Shown here: positions 48,863 through 60,825 of the stretch, one piece after another
Layout of the letters: every line of letters begins with the position of its first letter
Position numbering within the stretch: position 1 is the first letter of the stretch
NCBI GenBank assembly: GCA_905221605.1
Contig: CAJNDS010001779.1
Span: forward strand, 301,146 to 365,145
Direction of reading: 5' to 3'
Length of the DNA: 64,000 bases
Origin: Symbiodinium natans
Taxonomy: Eukaryota; Sar; Dinophyceae; Suessiales; Symbiodiniaceae
Notes under the pieces: generated by a model
What the model was told of the DNA's origin: nothing
The model's input: the letters and a program-made list of their open reading frames with translations, nothing else
Database searches by the model: none
Translations under genes and position numbers: made by a program

Positions 48863-49239
48863 GGCTTAGGGTTCCAAAGTATGGGGCTAAAACCTAACCC
48901 TAAACCCTAAACCCAGACCCTAAACCCTAAACCCTAAACCCTAAACCCTATTATGCAACCCTGATATACGCTGCATATTTTCAGGGCCCATGCTTCAGAT
49001 CCCTATAAACAAGGGTAAGGGACCATACTAAGGGCCCATGGTTCAAACCTTAGATTAGAATTAGGGTTCGGGGGCTTGGGGTTTAGGGCTTAGGGTTTGC
49101 GGCTCAGGGGAGAGTCTTAGAGTTAGGGTTCCGGGGTTTGGGGTTTAGGGTTTGGGGATTAGGGTTCGGGGTTTATAAGGTTACATCGACATAGATTGGA
49201 GGAGATTTAGCACGAGCCAGTCAGTTTGAATGCATTTAC

Positions 49240-49440
49240 GAAGCGAACATGCATGTGTGTGTATATGTATATATGTACCGTCTGTGCATACATATATACA
49301 CCCCTAATAATATGTACATGTTTAGTCCTAGTTTATTCATATTTATATACCAGCGTGCAACTATAAAACTTTCATATGGATGCATATATATATATACATA
49401 CATATATATATATATATGTACACATGCATACATACATGGC
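49240..49440. repeat. TA/GTAT microsatellite block
   Basis: Low-complexity TATATATG/ACATACAT DNA. Confidence 0.9.
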
Positions 49441-49442
49441 AT

Positions 49443-49690
49443 ATAGTCAGGCGCCGCTCGAATCTCAATTTAGAGATGGTGCGCCTAGAGGGCCTGTGCA
49501 AAAAAGGAAACGCGAAAACAAAAAAATAAAAACTGAAAAAACAAAAAAAAAACGCGCGCTTCCGCTAAAGACTGCCAACTTCACCTACCGTCGAAAAGAA
49601 TCCATTCAGGAATGTGTATCGCCGAGGGGAAGCGCGCGCTTCAACAAGAAACAACGTACGGCTCCAGAAGTGCCGGGCTGCTTCATTTCT
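49443..49690 (+). CDS. Candidate basic plus-strand exon
   Basis: Plus frame QAPLESQFRDGAPRGPVQKR, a Lys-rich run (KRKRENKKIKTEKTKKKR), TANFTYRRKESIQECV, then PEVPGCFIS up to the start of repeat family E at 49691. The Lys run could be a nuclear-localisation stretch or a mere effect of A-rich DNA. Confidence 0.3.
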
Positions 49691-49800
49691 TGGCTACACT
49701 CAGAAGGGTAGCTAAAAATTAAAATTTTGGCTGCCTTATTAAGAAACCCAATAAACCAAAAAAGGCTAAGGATCTAAAGTTACAGTAAAGTACCACAAAG
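49691..49800 (+). mobile_element. Repeat family E, 110-bp copy
   Basis: Nearly identical to 30121-30230, with only a few differences over 110 bases. Confidence 0.92.
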
Positions 49801-49878
49801 ATTTGAGGATAAGGCGGCCCCTCTTGGGGGGGGGTTTCTGCGGTATTTCCCTTAAGCCCTCTTATAAACCCTAAACCT

Positions 49879-49954
49879 TGGGGTGCTCCCCCTTATACTA
49901 ACAGTCCAGAATCCCTAACTAAGGACTGTTCGTGCAATGGGGAACATCCCAACC
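49879..49954. mobile_element. MITE family B, short copy
   Basis: GGGGTGCTCCCCCTTATACT to GGGGAACATCCCAACC with the core deleted. Confidence 0.85.
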
Positions 49955-50677
49955 CTAAACCAGCCAACCTGAAGCTCGAAACTACTCAACTCGGTGCGTC
50001 GAAGGGTCCGTTCCTTGCAGGCGTCAGTGGTTCCTTTTGCGCTCTGGGCCACCTTCAGCGCACAAAAACGAAGTGCTGGCCTATAACAGGAGGAGCTATT
50101 AGGCCCCCATATATAACGCGCGTAGTCAACCCTATAAAGGGCCTTTTGAAGGGGTCGTAGGGGAAACAATGGCCCCTATTAGGCCCCATAAATCCTCACA
50201 TTCAACCCTATCAAGGGCCTTTTTGCCCGTCCTGATAGGGCTCAGGGCAGCAACCCAAGAAAGGGGCTCAGGCGCTAGGATTGAAAAGGGCGCACTCTGC
50301 ACAACTTTGCTCCTTAATCGGAGTTCTAACCACGGCCCTCACCCTCAAAAAACAAAAACAAAAACACACATACACACATATATATATATATATACAATGT
50401 TCTATATATATATATGTGTAAACGAAAGAATACAGAAACAAAGAGGGTACTCTTTGAGCGTCCCAAGCTTTGGGAGCTCAGGCTTCCTGTGGCTCAACCG
50501 AAAACTCCCCTTTCGAGCCCCTAAAAACCAGGGAATCAACATGGGGTGTTTCCGAAATTCGGGGTACCTAATTTTGGGGTCTAAACCCTCCGAAAGAGGG
50601 GGTACCTTATTGGGGGTCTATTCCCTCAACCCTAAACCCTAAACCCTAAACCCTAAACCCTAAACCCGCCCCTATGT

Positions 50678-50795
50678 CAAAGCTCCCGCCTCCCAGCACT
50701 GCCGCTGGGTGAGGAAGTCGATGGAGGGTGACTTCCAATCCAAGTTGAGGTCCGGAATGAGCCTTAAGGCGGGCGTTGGATTGAAAGGGAAGGTC
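50678..50795 (-). CDS. Exon of the beta-rich gene
   Basis: Minus frame TFPFNPTPALRLIPDLNLDW then KSPSIDFLTQRQCWEAGA. CCCTAAA tract left, TTTAGGG tract right. Confidence 0.62.
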
Positions 50796-51314
50796 CATCG
50801 GGTTTAGGGTTTAGGGTTTACGGTTTAGGGTTTAGGGTTTAGGGTTTAGGGTTCAGGGCTTAGGTAAGGTTTGGTTGAGCGTTTAGGCTTCGCCTGTAGC
50901 CTAGAGTTACAGACACACAAGAGCCATGCACCTCTAAGTAGTGGCGTCGTCGGTAGCTTACAGGAAATACATCGAGGGGGCTTAGTTCCCTAAACTCTCA
51001 ACTGCAAGCCCTGAAACCCAAAACCCTAAGCCCTAAACCCTAAACCCTAAGCCCTACATCTTAAACGCTAAATACTAAACCTTACCATAAAGCAAGCAAC
51101 CCACTTTGGGGGGCAAAATGAACCCGACAGTTGGGGTCATGTACCCTACACTACTCCAGTCCCTATTAAGGAAGAGGAACCATAAGCCCTGTTTAGGGTT
51201 CCAGGGGTTTAGGGGTTTAGGGGTTTAGGGTCTAGGGCTTGGGGTTTAGGGTTTAGGGTTTAGGGCAGCGTTCCTTCGGCCCCCGAGGCAAAAACCCCAA
51301 GACCCCAAACCCAA

Positions 51315-51370
51315 CTCCTGGGGACAAGTAGCGCATCCCAGGTGTCCAGGGCCAACTGGCAGCCAAAGCG
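51315..51370 (-). CDS. Short exon of the beta-rich gene
   Basis: Minus frame CQLALDTWDALLVP, 14 codons. Confidence 0.42.
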
Positions 51371-51906
51371 TTTAGGGTTCAGGGTATTTAGGAGTTTTCA
51401 GGATTGATAGGGTTCAGGGTATATAGAGTCTTTAGGATTGATAGGGTTCATGAGTATATAGAGTTTTTAGGATTGATAGGGTTCATGAGTATTGATAGGG
51501 TTCATAGGGTTTATAGGGTTCGTATAGGGTTTATAGTGTTTTTTAGGGTTTATAGGGTTGAAAGGATTTCATAGCAGGGTTTAGGGCTTCCGAATATCAG
51601 GGCGGTGGCTTTGGGGCAGACGGGGGAAGGGGGGCCGCGCGGGCGGAGGGGGAAGGTTAGGGTTTGTGGGGCTTAGGTTGAGTTCTGTAGGGTCTAGGAC
51701 CAACTCATGCAGTGTTTCCGAACTGTCTTTGGGGGTATTCGAGCATTTAGATGGAAACTCTCATCTGCGATAGAGACAGAAATCCAGCCGCTACACCCTT
51801 GAGTTAAAGGACCCGGTGGGCCTTTACTTTACCAACGCTGTCTACAAAAATCGCTTCAAATATCCCGGGTCCGAAAATCCTCAAAACCGAAGATGAATCC
51901 TAAACC

Positions 51907-51990
51907 CTGGGATGTTTCCCCTTATACTAGCAGTCCTTAATCGGGATTGTAGTACCCCTCTTAGAATCCTATTATACTAACAAACCACCC
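51907..51990. mobile_element. MITE family B copy, right end diverged
   Basis: GGGATGTTTCCCCTTATACT, AGCAGTCCTTAATCGGGAT, then a decayed right half. Confidence 0.7.
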
Positions 51991-52297
51991 GAGCCCTGAA
52001 ACCCTAACCACCCGAGCCTGGGCTGTGCCAATACGGGTCGGGAGGGTAAATAAAGCAAGGACAACAAGCCCATGGTAACACCCTATAGAGAACTTATGGA
52101 AACCTTACCGAGTAAAACCTTCAAGGCCCACCCACTAAATCACCAAGAAGGCGAACCCCCCAAATCCTGAACCCTGAACCCTAAACCCTTAACCCTAACC
52201 CTAAACCCTAAACCTAAACCCTATACCCTAAACCCTAAACCCTAAACCCTATATAAACCCTAACCCCCCCCTTCGGAGGGGGGGAAAAACACAACAA

Positions 52298-52382
52298 CCG
52301 GCCTCCGTCGCTTCGTCGATGACATCCCCCACAACGTCGCCAGCAACGGAGCTGAAGCAGTCGAGGCCTGCGCCCCCCATCG
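52298..52382 (-). CDS. Exon of the beta-rich gene
   Basis: Minus frame MGGAGLDCFSSVAGDVVGDV then IDEATEA. C tract left, TTTAGGG right. Confidence 0.58.
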
Positions 52383-52442
52383 GGTTCAGGGCTTAGGGTT
52401 TAGGGTTTAGGGTTTCGGGTTTAGGGTTTAGGGCTCAGGGGT

Positions 52443-52580
52443 TCCATGGTCCCTTCTTATGGGCCCCTTGAAAGGGTACCCCTTATATACCCCTAAAACC
52501 CTATGCAAACTCAGCGCCCATACATCAGAACCCTTTGGAGGAGGTAAGGGGCCAGAGTAAGGGCCCATGAAACTACTCTT
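52443..52580. mobile_element. MITE family I copy
   Basis: TCCATGGTCCCTTCTTATGG to TAAGGGCCCATGAAACTAC, inner GCGCCCATACATCAGAACCC. Confidence 0.8.
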
Positions 52581-53307
52581 ACCCGATTGTAAACCCCCAA
52601 GCCCCTTGAAAAAGGGCCTTAATTGATAGAATAGCGTCCTTCCAAAGAAATCTTTGTAGTATACTTGTACGGGGAACGAGGGACTATGATAGTGGTAATG
52701 ATTCCGACCCATGTATGAGACCCCCCCAAACAATCCCCGCCCCCCCAAGCCCCTGAACCCCCAAAAATGCCCTGTAGCCCTGTCAGGCCTGAAACGAGAA
52801 ACCGATTGGCAGCCTCCGCGACGGATCCTTGCTTGTTGTGGAGGGTTTAGGGTCTAAGGTTTAGAGTAAAACCCTAAACCTTTCCTTTCCTGTGCGTACA
52901 GCAGTAAGCTGGTGCTGGCCAAAAACGGGTCAAGACCCGCAGCCAAGAACCTGAACCCTATAAACTCTAAACCCTGACAACCCTAAAAGGGTCTATAGGG
53001 CTTGGGGTCGGTCATGGGGCTTGGGGTTGTTGAGGCTTGGGGTCTCTGAGGATTTGAAGAACGCGTCCCAAAAGCCAGGTGAGCTCCCTGGGGACCAAAT
53101 GAACCCTGAAGGGGTTTACGGCTCATAATTTTCTTAAGAGGGACTATAGTAGGGTTTCGGTTTTAGGGTTTAGGGTCTAGGGGGTTTGTGGTTCATACAC
53201 CTCAAGAAGAATTATAGCCATGTAGTGTATCTGAACCCAATCTAAGGGTTCATGCGGTCCCCAAAGTTCAGGGGACCTCCCCTCGACCTTGAGAGAGTGT
53301 GGTAGCC

Positions 53308-53405
53308 CAGTAGCCATATCATAATAAGGGCACCCCTTTTGGGGTTGGCTACTGTCGAAGGGAACCCATACGCAAAAAAAGGGCAAAGGGCCACCACCGG
53401 GCTAC
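53308..53405. mobile_element. MITE family D copy
   Basis: GGTAGCCCAGTAGCCATATC to GGCCACCACCGGGCTACTA. Confidence 0.85.
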
Positions 53406-53474
53406 TAAGCCTAGACCCTATACCCTAAACCCTGAACCCTAAACCCTAAACCCTTTAAACCCTAAACCCTAAGA

Positions 53475-53546
53475 CCCAGGGGCGGATGGCGTCTGCGATG
53501 GTGTCCTGTAGGAAGCTCGTGTCCAAGGAGACGGCGATCTGGTCCT
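53475..53546 (-). CDS. Exon of the beta-rich gene
   Basis: Acceptor GCTAG|GAC, frame DQIAVSLDTSFLQDTIADAI then RPWV. Confidence 0.6.
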
Positions 53547-54079
53547 AGCGGATAATTTGGTGATGGATTCCCCTACCCCCCCCTTGAATGACCTTATAAG
53601 TAAGCTTAAGTATCCCTAAATAGCCTCTTTTGGTGGGGGGAACATAGGGGGGGGGTAGTATAGAGGGGGGCCAGTAGGGGAACCCATGATTTGAAGGCAA
53701 ACCTGAGTTCTGTGGGCTCTATCGGGTGTAGGGTTTGCACTCTCAAAAACCGAAACCCTATAAGCCCTATAAACCCTATATATATATGTACATACCTAAA
53801 CCCTATCACGCCAGAAACTCTATCAACCCTATATAAACACCAAAAACCCGAAAAGCCGATAACACAAACACAAAAAAAAAGGCTACCCGACCTCTCAAGT
53901 CTATTCCAGACCTTGGGGACCAAATGAACCCTCACATTGGGGTCTTATAACCTACACTGCTGTAATTCCTAATCTTGTACATGAACCATGCTCCCCCTAA
54001 ACCCTGGGCTCTAAACCCCAAGCCCTAAACCTTAAACTCTGACGCCTAAACCTAAACCCTAAACCCTAAACCCTAAACC

Positions 54080-54125
<46 letters not shown>

Positions 54126-54197
54126 ACCCTAAACCCTAAACCCTAAACCCTAAACCCTAAACCCTTTTAGGGTTCCTGTGTGGTCCCCACTTGGGAT

Positions 54198-54292
54198 CAC
54201 TCCGAGGGGCCGGGATGCCCAAAGCGGAGAGGCCGGCCGTGGCGATCAGGTTGAGGCCGACTGCGACGCAGGCGTCCACCTCAGGGGGCAGG
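54198..54292 (-). CDS. Exon of the beta-rich gene
   Basis: Minus frame LPPEVDACVAVGLNLIATAG then LSALGIPAPR. CCCTAAA tract left, long TTTAGGG tract right. Confidence 0.62.
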
Positions 54293-54479
54293 TTAGGGTT
54301 TAGGGTTTAGGGTTTAGGGTTTAGGGCTTAGGGCTTAGGGTTTAGGGTTTAGGGCTTAGAGGGTACAGGGTTTAGGGTTTAGGGCTTAGGGCTTAGGGTT
54401 TAGGGTTTAGGGTTTAGGGGTTTGAGGGTTGAGGTGTCTAGGCCAAGCAAAGCCACGAAACTAAGGTGATGCCAAGCTA

Positions 54480-54597
54480 CAGTGTCAGCACTGCGCGTGC
54501 TGTTCGTGACCAGGGAGATTCCAGATTCAAGCCCGCCACCGGTCTGGATCAGGCTTCCCGATGCAGTGGTCGTCTTGTACGAGATCGTTCCTTTCTC
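54480..54597 (-). CDS. Exon of the beta-rich gene
   Basis: Minus frame KGTISYKTTTASGSLIQTGG then GLESGISLVTNSTRSADT. Gly/Ser/Thr-rich alternating pattern of an extracellular beta structure. Confidence 0.6.
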
Positions 54598-54784
54598 AGA
54601 CTAAGCCCTGCTGCTTCGGTTTAGGGCTTGGGGTTTATGGCTTCGGGCTTGGGGTTTGGGGTTTTGGTTTTCGGGATTATCAGGCCCCCTTCAGAACAAA
54701 ACAGAACACCAATGGTAGTAAGGATTGAAGGGGGGTCTCAGGGCCCATATCCTCCCCCAAAACAGAAGGGCCGTAAAGCCCTAA

Positions 54785-54860
54785 TATTAGGGCCCATACG
54801 CCCCTCCCCCCCCCCCTACCCCCCCCCCCCCCCCCCCCCCCACCACCTTACCCCCCCCCC
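54785..54860. repeat. Poly-C runs
   Basis: C runs of up to about 24 bases with single A or T interruptions. Confidence 0.95.
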
Positions 54861-54884
54861 CCACACGGCCTTCGTAAGCCTTAC

Positions 54885-54987
54885 AACCCCTCAGATATGT
54901 TCGGACACAGATTCCAGCGGCGCGAATCTCGACGCTCACTTGGGGCTTTATGGTCACCGGCACACCAGGTATCAGCCAAATCACCAC
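54885..54987 (-). CDS. Exon of the beta-rich gene
   Basis: Acceptor TGCGCAG|G. VVIWLIPGVPVTIKPQVSVE then IRAAGICVRTYLR. IPGVPVTIKPQVSVEI is the clearest beta-strand pattern in the gene. Confidence 0.66.
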
Positions 54988-55381
54988 CTGCGCAGAGTAG
55001 ACAGCCGAACGAACGCCCGAAGCCTAAACCCTACCAGCAAGGGCGTTGATACCCCATAACCCCTTAGCAAGGCCGTTTATAGGGTTGATTATGGGGATTA
55101 GAATTAGGCTTAAAAGCCCCATCCTGGTAACACCCCAAACCCTTGAAACGCCTAATCCGTCAACTACGGTTTAGGGTCTCGGGACCCTGGAGTAAGAAGT
55201 CGATGCGTGTGTTGCTTGCTTTTTGCAGGGCCCGGGCCGCTGACCGTGAGGCGATCGTCATATATAGATAGTCTAGCATGCTTCTTCTTTGCCCATGCCC
55301 CCTTACGGAAACCTTCTGCAGCCTTGACCTGAAATTACGGGCAGGGAGGGCGCCTGCAAACAAACCCTGAACCCTAAACCC

Positions 55382-55526
55382 TGTACTTGGAGGTCCAGGA
55401 TACTTCTGACCCCCAATTCGAACTGTACCTATACGCCCCCAAAAACACCCCGCAGTCCTCTAAGTAGGTTAGAAGTAGACTTATGATTGGGGTTGTAAGT
55501 ACCCATGAACCTTCAAGTAGGGTTCA
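55382..55526. mobile_element. MITE family A copy
   Basis: GTACTTGGAGGTCCAGGATA to ACCCATGAACCTTCAAGTAG. Confidence 0.85.
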
Positions 55527-55682
55527 GGGTTTGGGGGTTTAGTGTTTGGGATTTGGGGTTTAGGGGTTTAAGGGTTTTAGGGTCCCTAAACCCTAAACCA
55601 TAAACCCTAAACCCTAAAACCTAAACCCTAAACCCTAACCCCTAAACCCTAACCCATGAACCTCTACGTACATTACCCACCT

Positions 55683-55742
55683 CAGGACCCAATCCGAAGC
55701 GGACGATGGCATCCGCGGACAAGGCGACGTCGACGCCCGCCT
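55683..55742 (-). CDS. Exon of the beta-rich gene
   Basis: Acceptor GCAAG|G, GT donor (GTGGGT) after GAG. AGVDVALSADAIVRFGLGPE. Both splice sites are clear. CCCTAAA left, TTTAGGG right. Confidence 0.68.
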
Positions 55743-56304
55743 TGCTCGGGGGTTTAGGGTTTAGGGTTTAGGGTTTAGGGTTTAGGGTTTAGGGTTTAGG
55801 GCCAGCAATGGGTTTTGGGCTTTCCCAACACGAAAACCGAAGCTAAGCAAGACTCCTTGAACCATAAATCAGGGTCCTACTACTATGACAACTATGATGT
55901 ACGGGGGGACATTCCTTACTTGAAGGTTTTTGGAAGTTATTGGATGATTCCATTGGTCCAGGGCAAAGCAAAGCTGCGGATGCAAGAAGCAACTACCCCT
56001 AAGCCCTTCTGAAATCATGGTCGCCCTTATTCAGCCCCATGCCACCACAACACAAATGTTCAAGAAACCCTCCGCCCTTATAAGCCCTATAAGCCTGTTA
56101 ACATGAAACCCTCAGCCCCCCAAATCTTCAGGACTCTTGTTGCATGCCCGATAAGCTCCCCTCTGAGATCCGGTCCCTCCGGGTGAAATCCGCTCCCTTT
56201 GCTGTGCCGGTCACCTGCCAAAGGATCACAGTCCTGCTGGGCTTCGGGCTTGAAAATACCTTTAGTGTAACATCTTTCCAGTCCGGTGAGGAGGCCGTAC
56301 TAGG

Positions 56305-56412
56305 CGGTTCATGGGTACTTATGAGAAGGGTTATAAGTCCATAAATACCAGTTTGACCATAGTTTCCCTACCTCTAACCTTACATAGAAGTACCCAAATG
56401 AACTTGCAAGTA
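56305..56412. mobile_element. MITE family A copy
   Basis: GGCGGTTCATGGGTACTTAT to CCAAATGAACTTGCAAGTA. Confidence 0.75.
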
Positions 56413-56616
56413 TCGGAATCAGTTCATCACTTAAAAGGCTCGGAATTAGCATGGACAAAGTATCACTGCGGCGGGGATAGCATTCGTGATATCGGGGCAA
56501 GGGATATAAACTGTTGCTATAGATCGCCCTAAACCCTAAACCCTAAACCCTAAACCCTAAACCCTAAACCCTAAACCCTAAACCCCAATCCCCCCAATTC
56601 CCCCCAATCTGGATGG

Positions 56617-56690
56617 CCCGGGTTTATCCCCACCTTTCCGGTCTGCGGGTCGACCTTGAAGCTTGCGCCGCTCGTTAAATCTGCCTGGCA
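56617..56690 (-). CDS. Exon of the beta-rich gene
   Basis: Minus frame QADLTSGASFKVDPQTGKVG then INPG. CCCTAAA left, TTTAGGG right. Confidence 0.6.
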
Positions 56691-57659
56691 ACTTAGCTGC
56701 AGGGCTCAGTGTTGCGGGTTTAGGCTCTGGGCTTTATAGGGTTTAGGGTTTAGGGTTTAGGGTTTAGGGTTTAGGATTTTGGGTTGAGTGCAGATTTGGG
56801 AGAGGGGTGGGTTGAGGGGCGGGCCGGGGGGGGTGGGGGGGAAGGATTCTGGTTGCAGTTGCGGGTTTTACGTAGATGTGTACGATACACTGTGTATACA
56901 ATGTGCCTGGCATCTGTGCATGTCGGTTGGCTATGCTCTAACAAATCTGTGCGTATTCATGCCTCTTTGAAGCCGCGTGCTATCAAAGTCTCTGGCCACT
57001 ACAAATACGACTTGTTCGCGCCGCGGTCAAGGTCATTCCAGGAACTTAATGGCTAGGTTGAAAGCCAGGTTGTAAACAGGATAGCTGGGTACTCACGACC
57101 CTACTTCTAACCTACTACTGCTAAGTTCCCTCCGCCTGTAAGGTACTTGGAACACGCTGAACGTGTCCTTAAGCTTGGCTCTGACCAGTAGCCAGCCATG
57201 AACATGTGCGAATGGTTTTTGATGCTCGTACTTGTCACATGCTTCAGCTGGCAAGGCTCTTTCGTTTGTGCCGTGTGCCGTTAAATTGCTAACCTGCGCC
57301 GATGCCGCCCGACGCTCGACAAACCCCAATGGCACGGCTGATTTGCCTCACGCTACCCTAAAGCCTAAAGCCTAAAGCCTAAAGCCCAAAGCCCAAAGTC
57401 CAAAGCCCAAACCCCAACCTACATCCTAAGCCCAGAACACCCTCCCCCCCCGCCCCATTTGGGGGGAGGGCGGGGGGGGTTCAGGCTTCAGGTAGGGTTC
57501 CACTCTAAACCCTAAACCCTAAACCCTAAGCCCGAAACCCGAAACCCTAACCCTAACCCGCCATAGAGGCAGCGTGGCAAACACTAAACACAAGGAGGTG
57601 CGATTTAGGGTTTAGGGTTTAGGGTTTAGGGTTTAGGGTTTAGGGTTTAGGGACAGGAT

Positions 57660-57765
57660 CTGGAGCCGAGACTACCTCTCCTAAGTTTCCTGAATCCTGC
57701 TTTTGCCTCCCTTGACTCCTTCAGTGTACTCCACGGATCGGCGACCCACGGAACAGGAGCTAGAC
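57660..57765 (-). CDS. Candidate exon
   Basis: Minus frame SSCSVGRRSVEYTEGVKGGK then SRIQET and TAG. Might belong to the beta-rich gene. Confidence 0.35.
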
Positions 57766-58075
57766 CCAAAAAACCCTGAAACCCGAAACCCAAACCCTGA
57801 CAATGGGATACAAATGTGTTTTGGTTTAGGATGGAAACTGGAACGTCTCTAAATGTCGCAATCTTTGTGGTCCCTTGTGATCAGTGCCCTAGAGACCCCA
57901 GACACCCTAGAGACCCTTTTGACCCTAGAGACCCTTTTGACCCTGTATTTAGTTCGACCTTATAGACCCTAAACCCTAAACCCTAACTAAACCCTAAACC
58001 CTAAACCCTAAACCCTAGACCCTAGACCCTAAACCCTAAACCCTAAACCCTATAGACCCTAAACCCCAAACCCTG

Positions 58076-58152
58076 CGGGCCTCGAGCTTGGTGGCAACCG
58101 CCCCAGTAAGGGAACCAAAGGCATCCGCCTCTGCAAGGCCCTGGACCATCAC
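58076..58152 (-). CDS. Exon of the beta-rich gene
   Basis: Acceptor GCCCAAG|G, frame VMVQGLAEADAFGSLTGAVA then TKLEAR before GCAGGG (possible GC donor). Several CCCTAAA tracts on both sides. Confidence 0.6.
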
Positions 58153-58426
58153 CTTGGGCACCCTAAACCCTAAACCCTAAACCCTCAACCCTAAACCCTG
58201 AACCCTGAACCCTAAACCCGAAGCTCGTAGGGCTTGCAGGGTTTATGCGGGTTTATGCGGCTCAGGCAGGGCTCGTCCGATGCTCTCTGCAGGCGGTAGG
58301 ACCCTGAAACGCGATGCACCCCGAGAGTATTAAACAGCCCTGAACCCTAAACCCTCAAGAACCAGGCTGGGCTCTGAAACTCCTGCACGGGGAAAGCTGG
58401 GAGGGGTGGTTGGGTTGGGGGGGGGG

Positions 58427-58427
<1 letters not shown>

Positions 58428-58466
<39 letters not shown>
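58428..58466. repeat. (TC)n microsatellite
   Basis: About 19 TC units after a G10 run. Confidence 0.97.
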
Positions 58467-58467
<1 letters not shown>

Positions 58468-58479
58468 ACAAAAACTGCA

Positions 58480-59010
58480 GAGAGCAGATGTCTCGAAAGC
58501 GTTGCCAGTGTGGGATGTGAAAGTAACATGATGTAAGAGCCCATCAGCACGTATGCAAGTATGCATCACCGCCATCATCACCATCATCACCATCCACTCC
58601 TCGCGCTTTTCGGCACGATTCTCAGGCATGCAAAGTACAGTTTTGTTTGTTCCGAAACGCTTCGTGTGCAGGACTAACAGCATGTTCTGTTGCGCCACTT
58701 CTTCTGTCGGTCCTTTCACGAAATCCCTTTGGAACCTTCTTGTGCTCCCACATTCCGGCACCTTCTGTTAAGAAGCGCTTCAATCGGCGTGCAGAGACAA
58801 GGCAAACTCGTACTACCTGGTCGCCGAATCGAGCGCGCACGGCGCGAGCACATTCCCTTACAATCGCCCCCCCCCCCCTACTTTCCGCGAGTGCCATGCC
58901 CGTTGCGAGATTTGCTGCGGGCACAGCACATAGCTCCGCTGTCATACGCTTAAGCCCTACAGTTGGTTGTGGTCGCAAGCATCAAACAATGTATAGCAAG
59001 AGCCCACAAA
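58480..59010. other. Longest stretch without telomere-type tracts, strand unresolved
   Basis: Over 500 bases with open frames on both strands: minus AEKREEWMVMMVMMAVMHTC and ALAESRGGGAIVRECARAVR, plus TARAHSLTIAPPPLLSASAM. None is recognised. It could hold longer exons or an internal promoter region. Confidence 0.35.
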
Positions 59011-59388
59011 AAACGTAGGTTTCGGGCTCGCAAGGTAAACTAAACCCTTAGACCCTAAACCGAAACCCCCTGAACCCTAAACCCTAAACCCCAAAACCCA
59101 ACTCTTAAGGTAAACTAAGCCCTAAACCCTAAACCCTAAACCCTTAAACCCTAAACCCGATAGTTCACACTGCGAAAGAATAAAGCCACAGGCACTATGA
59201 GGCAGCCGTAGGTTCCACAAACCTTGGCTTGCTGAAGGGTTTAGGGTTTAGGGTTTAAGGTTTAGGGGTTTAGGGCTTTAGGGCTTAGGTCTCAGGCTCC
59301 TACCCGTGAGTTTGAGGCGAGTGGACAGCAGAGTCGTGCAACCCCCCGCACTATTCCCTCAGAACTGCCAAGACATGGTTCGTTGATT

Positions 59389-59620
59389 ACGAACCCCCAA
59401 ACCTGCTTTTTATCAGGGGTTTATACTAATTAAGAACCTGCAAAAGAGTAGGTTTTGGGCTCTTAAGGAGCCAAGGCATGGTTCGATGAGTCTCAGCCCA
59501 TCAAAGCTTTAAGAACTCCCAGAGCCTGCCTTTTGTTCAGGGTTTAGGGTTTAGGGTTTAGGGTTTAGGGCTTTATACGAAGAACCCTGCCAAAGAGTAG
59601 GTTTTGGGCTCTTAAGGAGC
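59389..59620. mobile_element. Two adjacent copies of MITE family G, one with a telomere-type tract
   Basis: Copy 1 (59389-59478) reads ...CTGCTTTTTATCAGGGGTTT-ATACTAATTAAGAACC... and ends GGTTTTGGGCTCTTAAGGAG. Copy 2 (59508-59620) has the same left half and right end, but at the GGGTTTAT position it carries five TTTAGGG units (59538-59571). Confidence 0.85.
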
Positions 59621-59956
59621 AGTCCAAGTAGCTGTCTTCGTGTAGGGCTTCTCCGGAAAGCGTCGCGCAGCCGTGAAAGAGCAAGCGCCCTTGCCTGGGA
59701 AAAGACTCTAAAAGTGTGAGGAAACGACCCAGACCCTAATCCCCAAACCCTCCTTGGAGGTTCATGAGGGTACTTATAAGTAGATTTCAAATACCCTGAG
59801 TTAACCATAGTTACCCTGCCTAGAACAATACGGTTCTATCCATAGTACACTCACTTCTAACCTGCTTATAAGTATACCCTAAACCCTAAACCCTAAACCC
59901 TAAACCCTAAACCCTAAAACCAAAACCTACACCCTAAACCCTAAACCCTAAACCCT

Positions 59957-60018
59957 AGTAAGTCCTGGCGGCCACTTTGAGGTCTGCGGTCAAGTTGTTG
60001 CGGGAGGTTGACTTCAAG
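59957..60018 (-). CDS. Exon of the beta-rich gene
   Basis: Minus frame LKSTSRNNLTADLKVAARTY. CCCTAAA tract left, TTTAGGG unit right. Confidence 0.5.
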
Positions 60019-60728
60019 GGTTTAGGGTTGCTTGCAGAAGGTCAGAAGGCAGCGTGAAGGGCAAGAAGCACTTTCACATGGTTTAATCAATCCCCCCCCC
60101 CCCCCCCCCCCCCCAAACCCTAAACCCCAAACCCTAAACCCTAAAGCCTAAAGCCTAAACCCTATACCCTACACCCCAGTACCCATAAACTGCTTAGATT
60201 CTAGAGGAGCACCATAGGAGCCCCAATAAAGATCCAGGGCACCTTCCAGTAGCGCCTCTAACACCAGGCGTGTTGACCTTGCTTGTTCACTATAGGGTCC
60301 TTATACGTTTAGGGTCTAGGGTTTAGGGTTTAGGGTTTAGGGCTACCAGTACCCATATGGCAATAAGGGCACCCTGTTTTTGGCTAGTTACTTTATAATG
60401 GGAACCCAGAACGCTAAAGAAGAGTAAAGGGTACCACTGGGCTACCAAGTATAAGTAGGGTTGAGGGTTTAGGATTTAGGAAGAAGTAGGGTACGTATGG
60501 TTGTGATCTCATTCAGGGTGCCGATAGCCCCACTTACAAGTAAGCGTGAACCTCCAAGCACGATCAAAAGGATCAAGACAAGAAGGCTGTCTGGGATTTA
60601 TCAGTGCGACCCCCCTAAGCCGGAAACCCTAAACCCTAAACCCTAAACCCTAAACCCTAAACCCCAAACCCTAAACCCTAAACCCAATGGCCAAGTTTGG
60701 GATCTTGGAATACCAAACAGACAGTCAA

Positions 60729-60808
60729 CTGCAAAAACTTCGAGAGTGCAATGCAAGCTTCACGCTCACATCCACCGTGGTCTCTCCAGAAAGAAGGTCC
60801 ACGTTGCC
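60729..60808 (-). CDS. Exon of the beta-rich gene, beside a MITE
   Basis: Acceptor AACCAG|G, frame NVDLLSGETTVDVSVKLALH then SRSFC. The family C MITE ends 17 bases upstream of the acceptor. Confidence 0.6.
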
Positions 60809-60825
60809 TGGTTTCAGTTATCTAC

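Noticed and set aside
50169..50642. Plus-strand 157-codon frame
   Set aside because: It runs through a TA microsatellite, a family K fragment and telomere-type repeat, so it is a composite of non-coding DNA.
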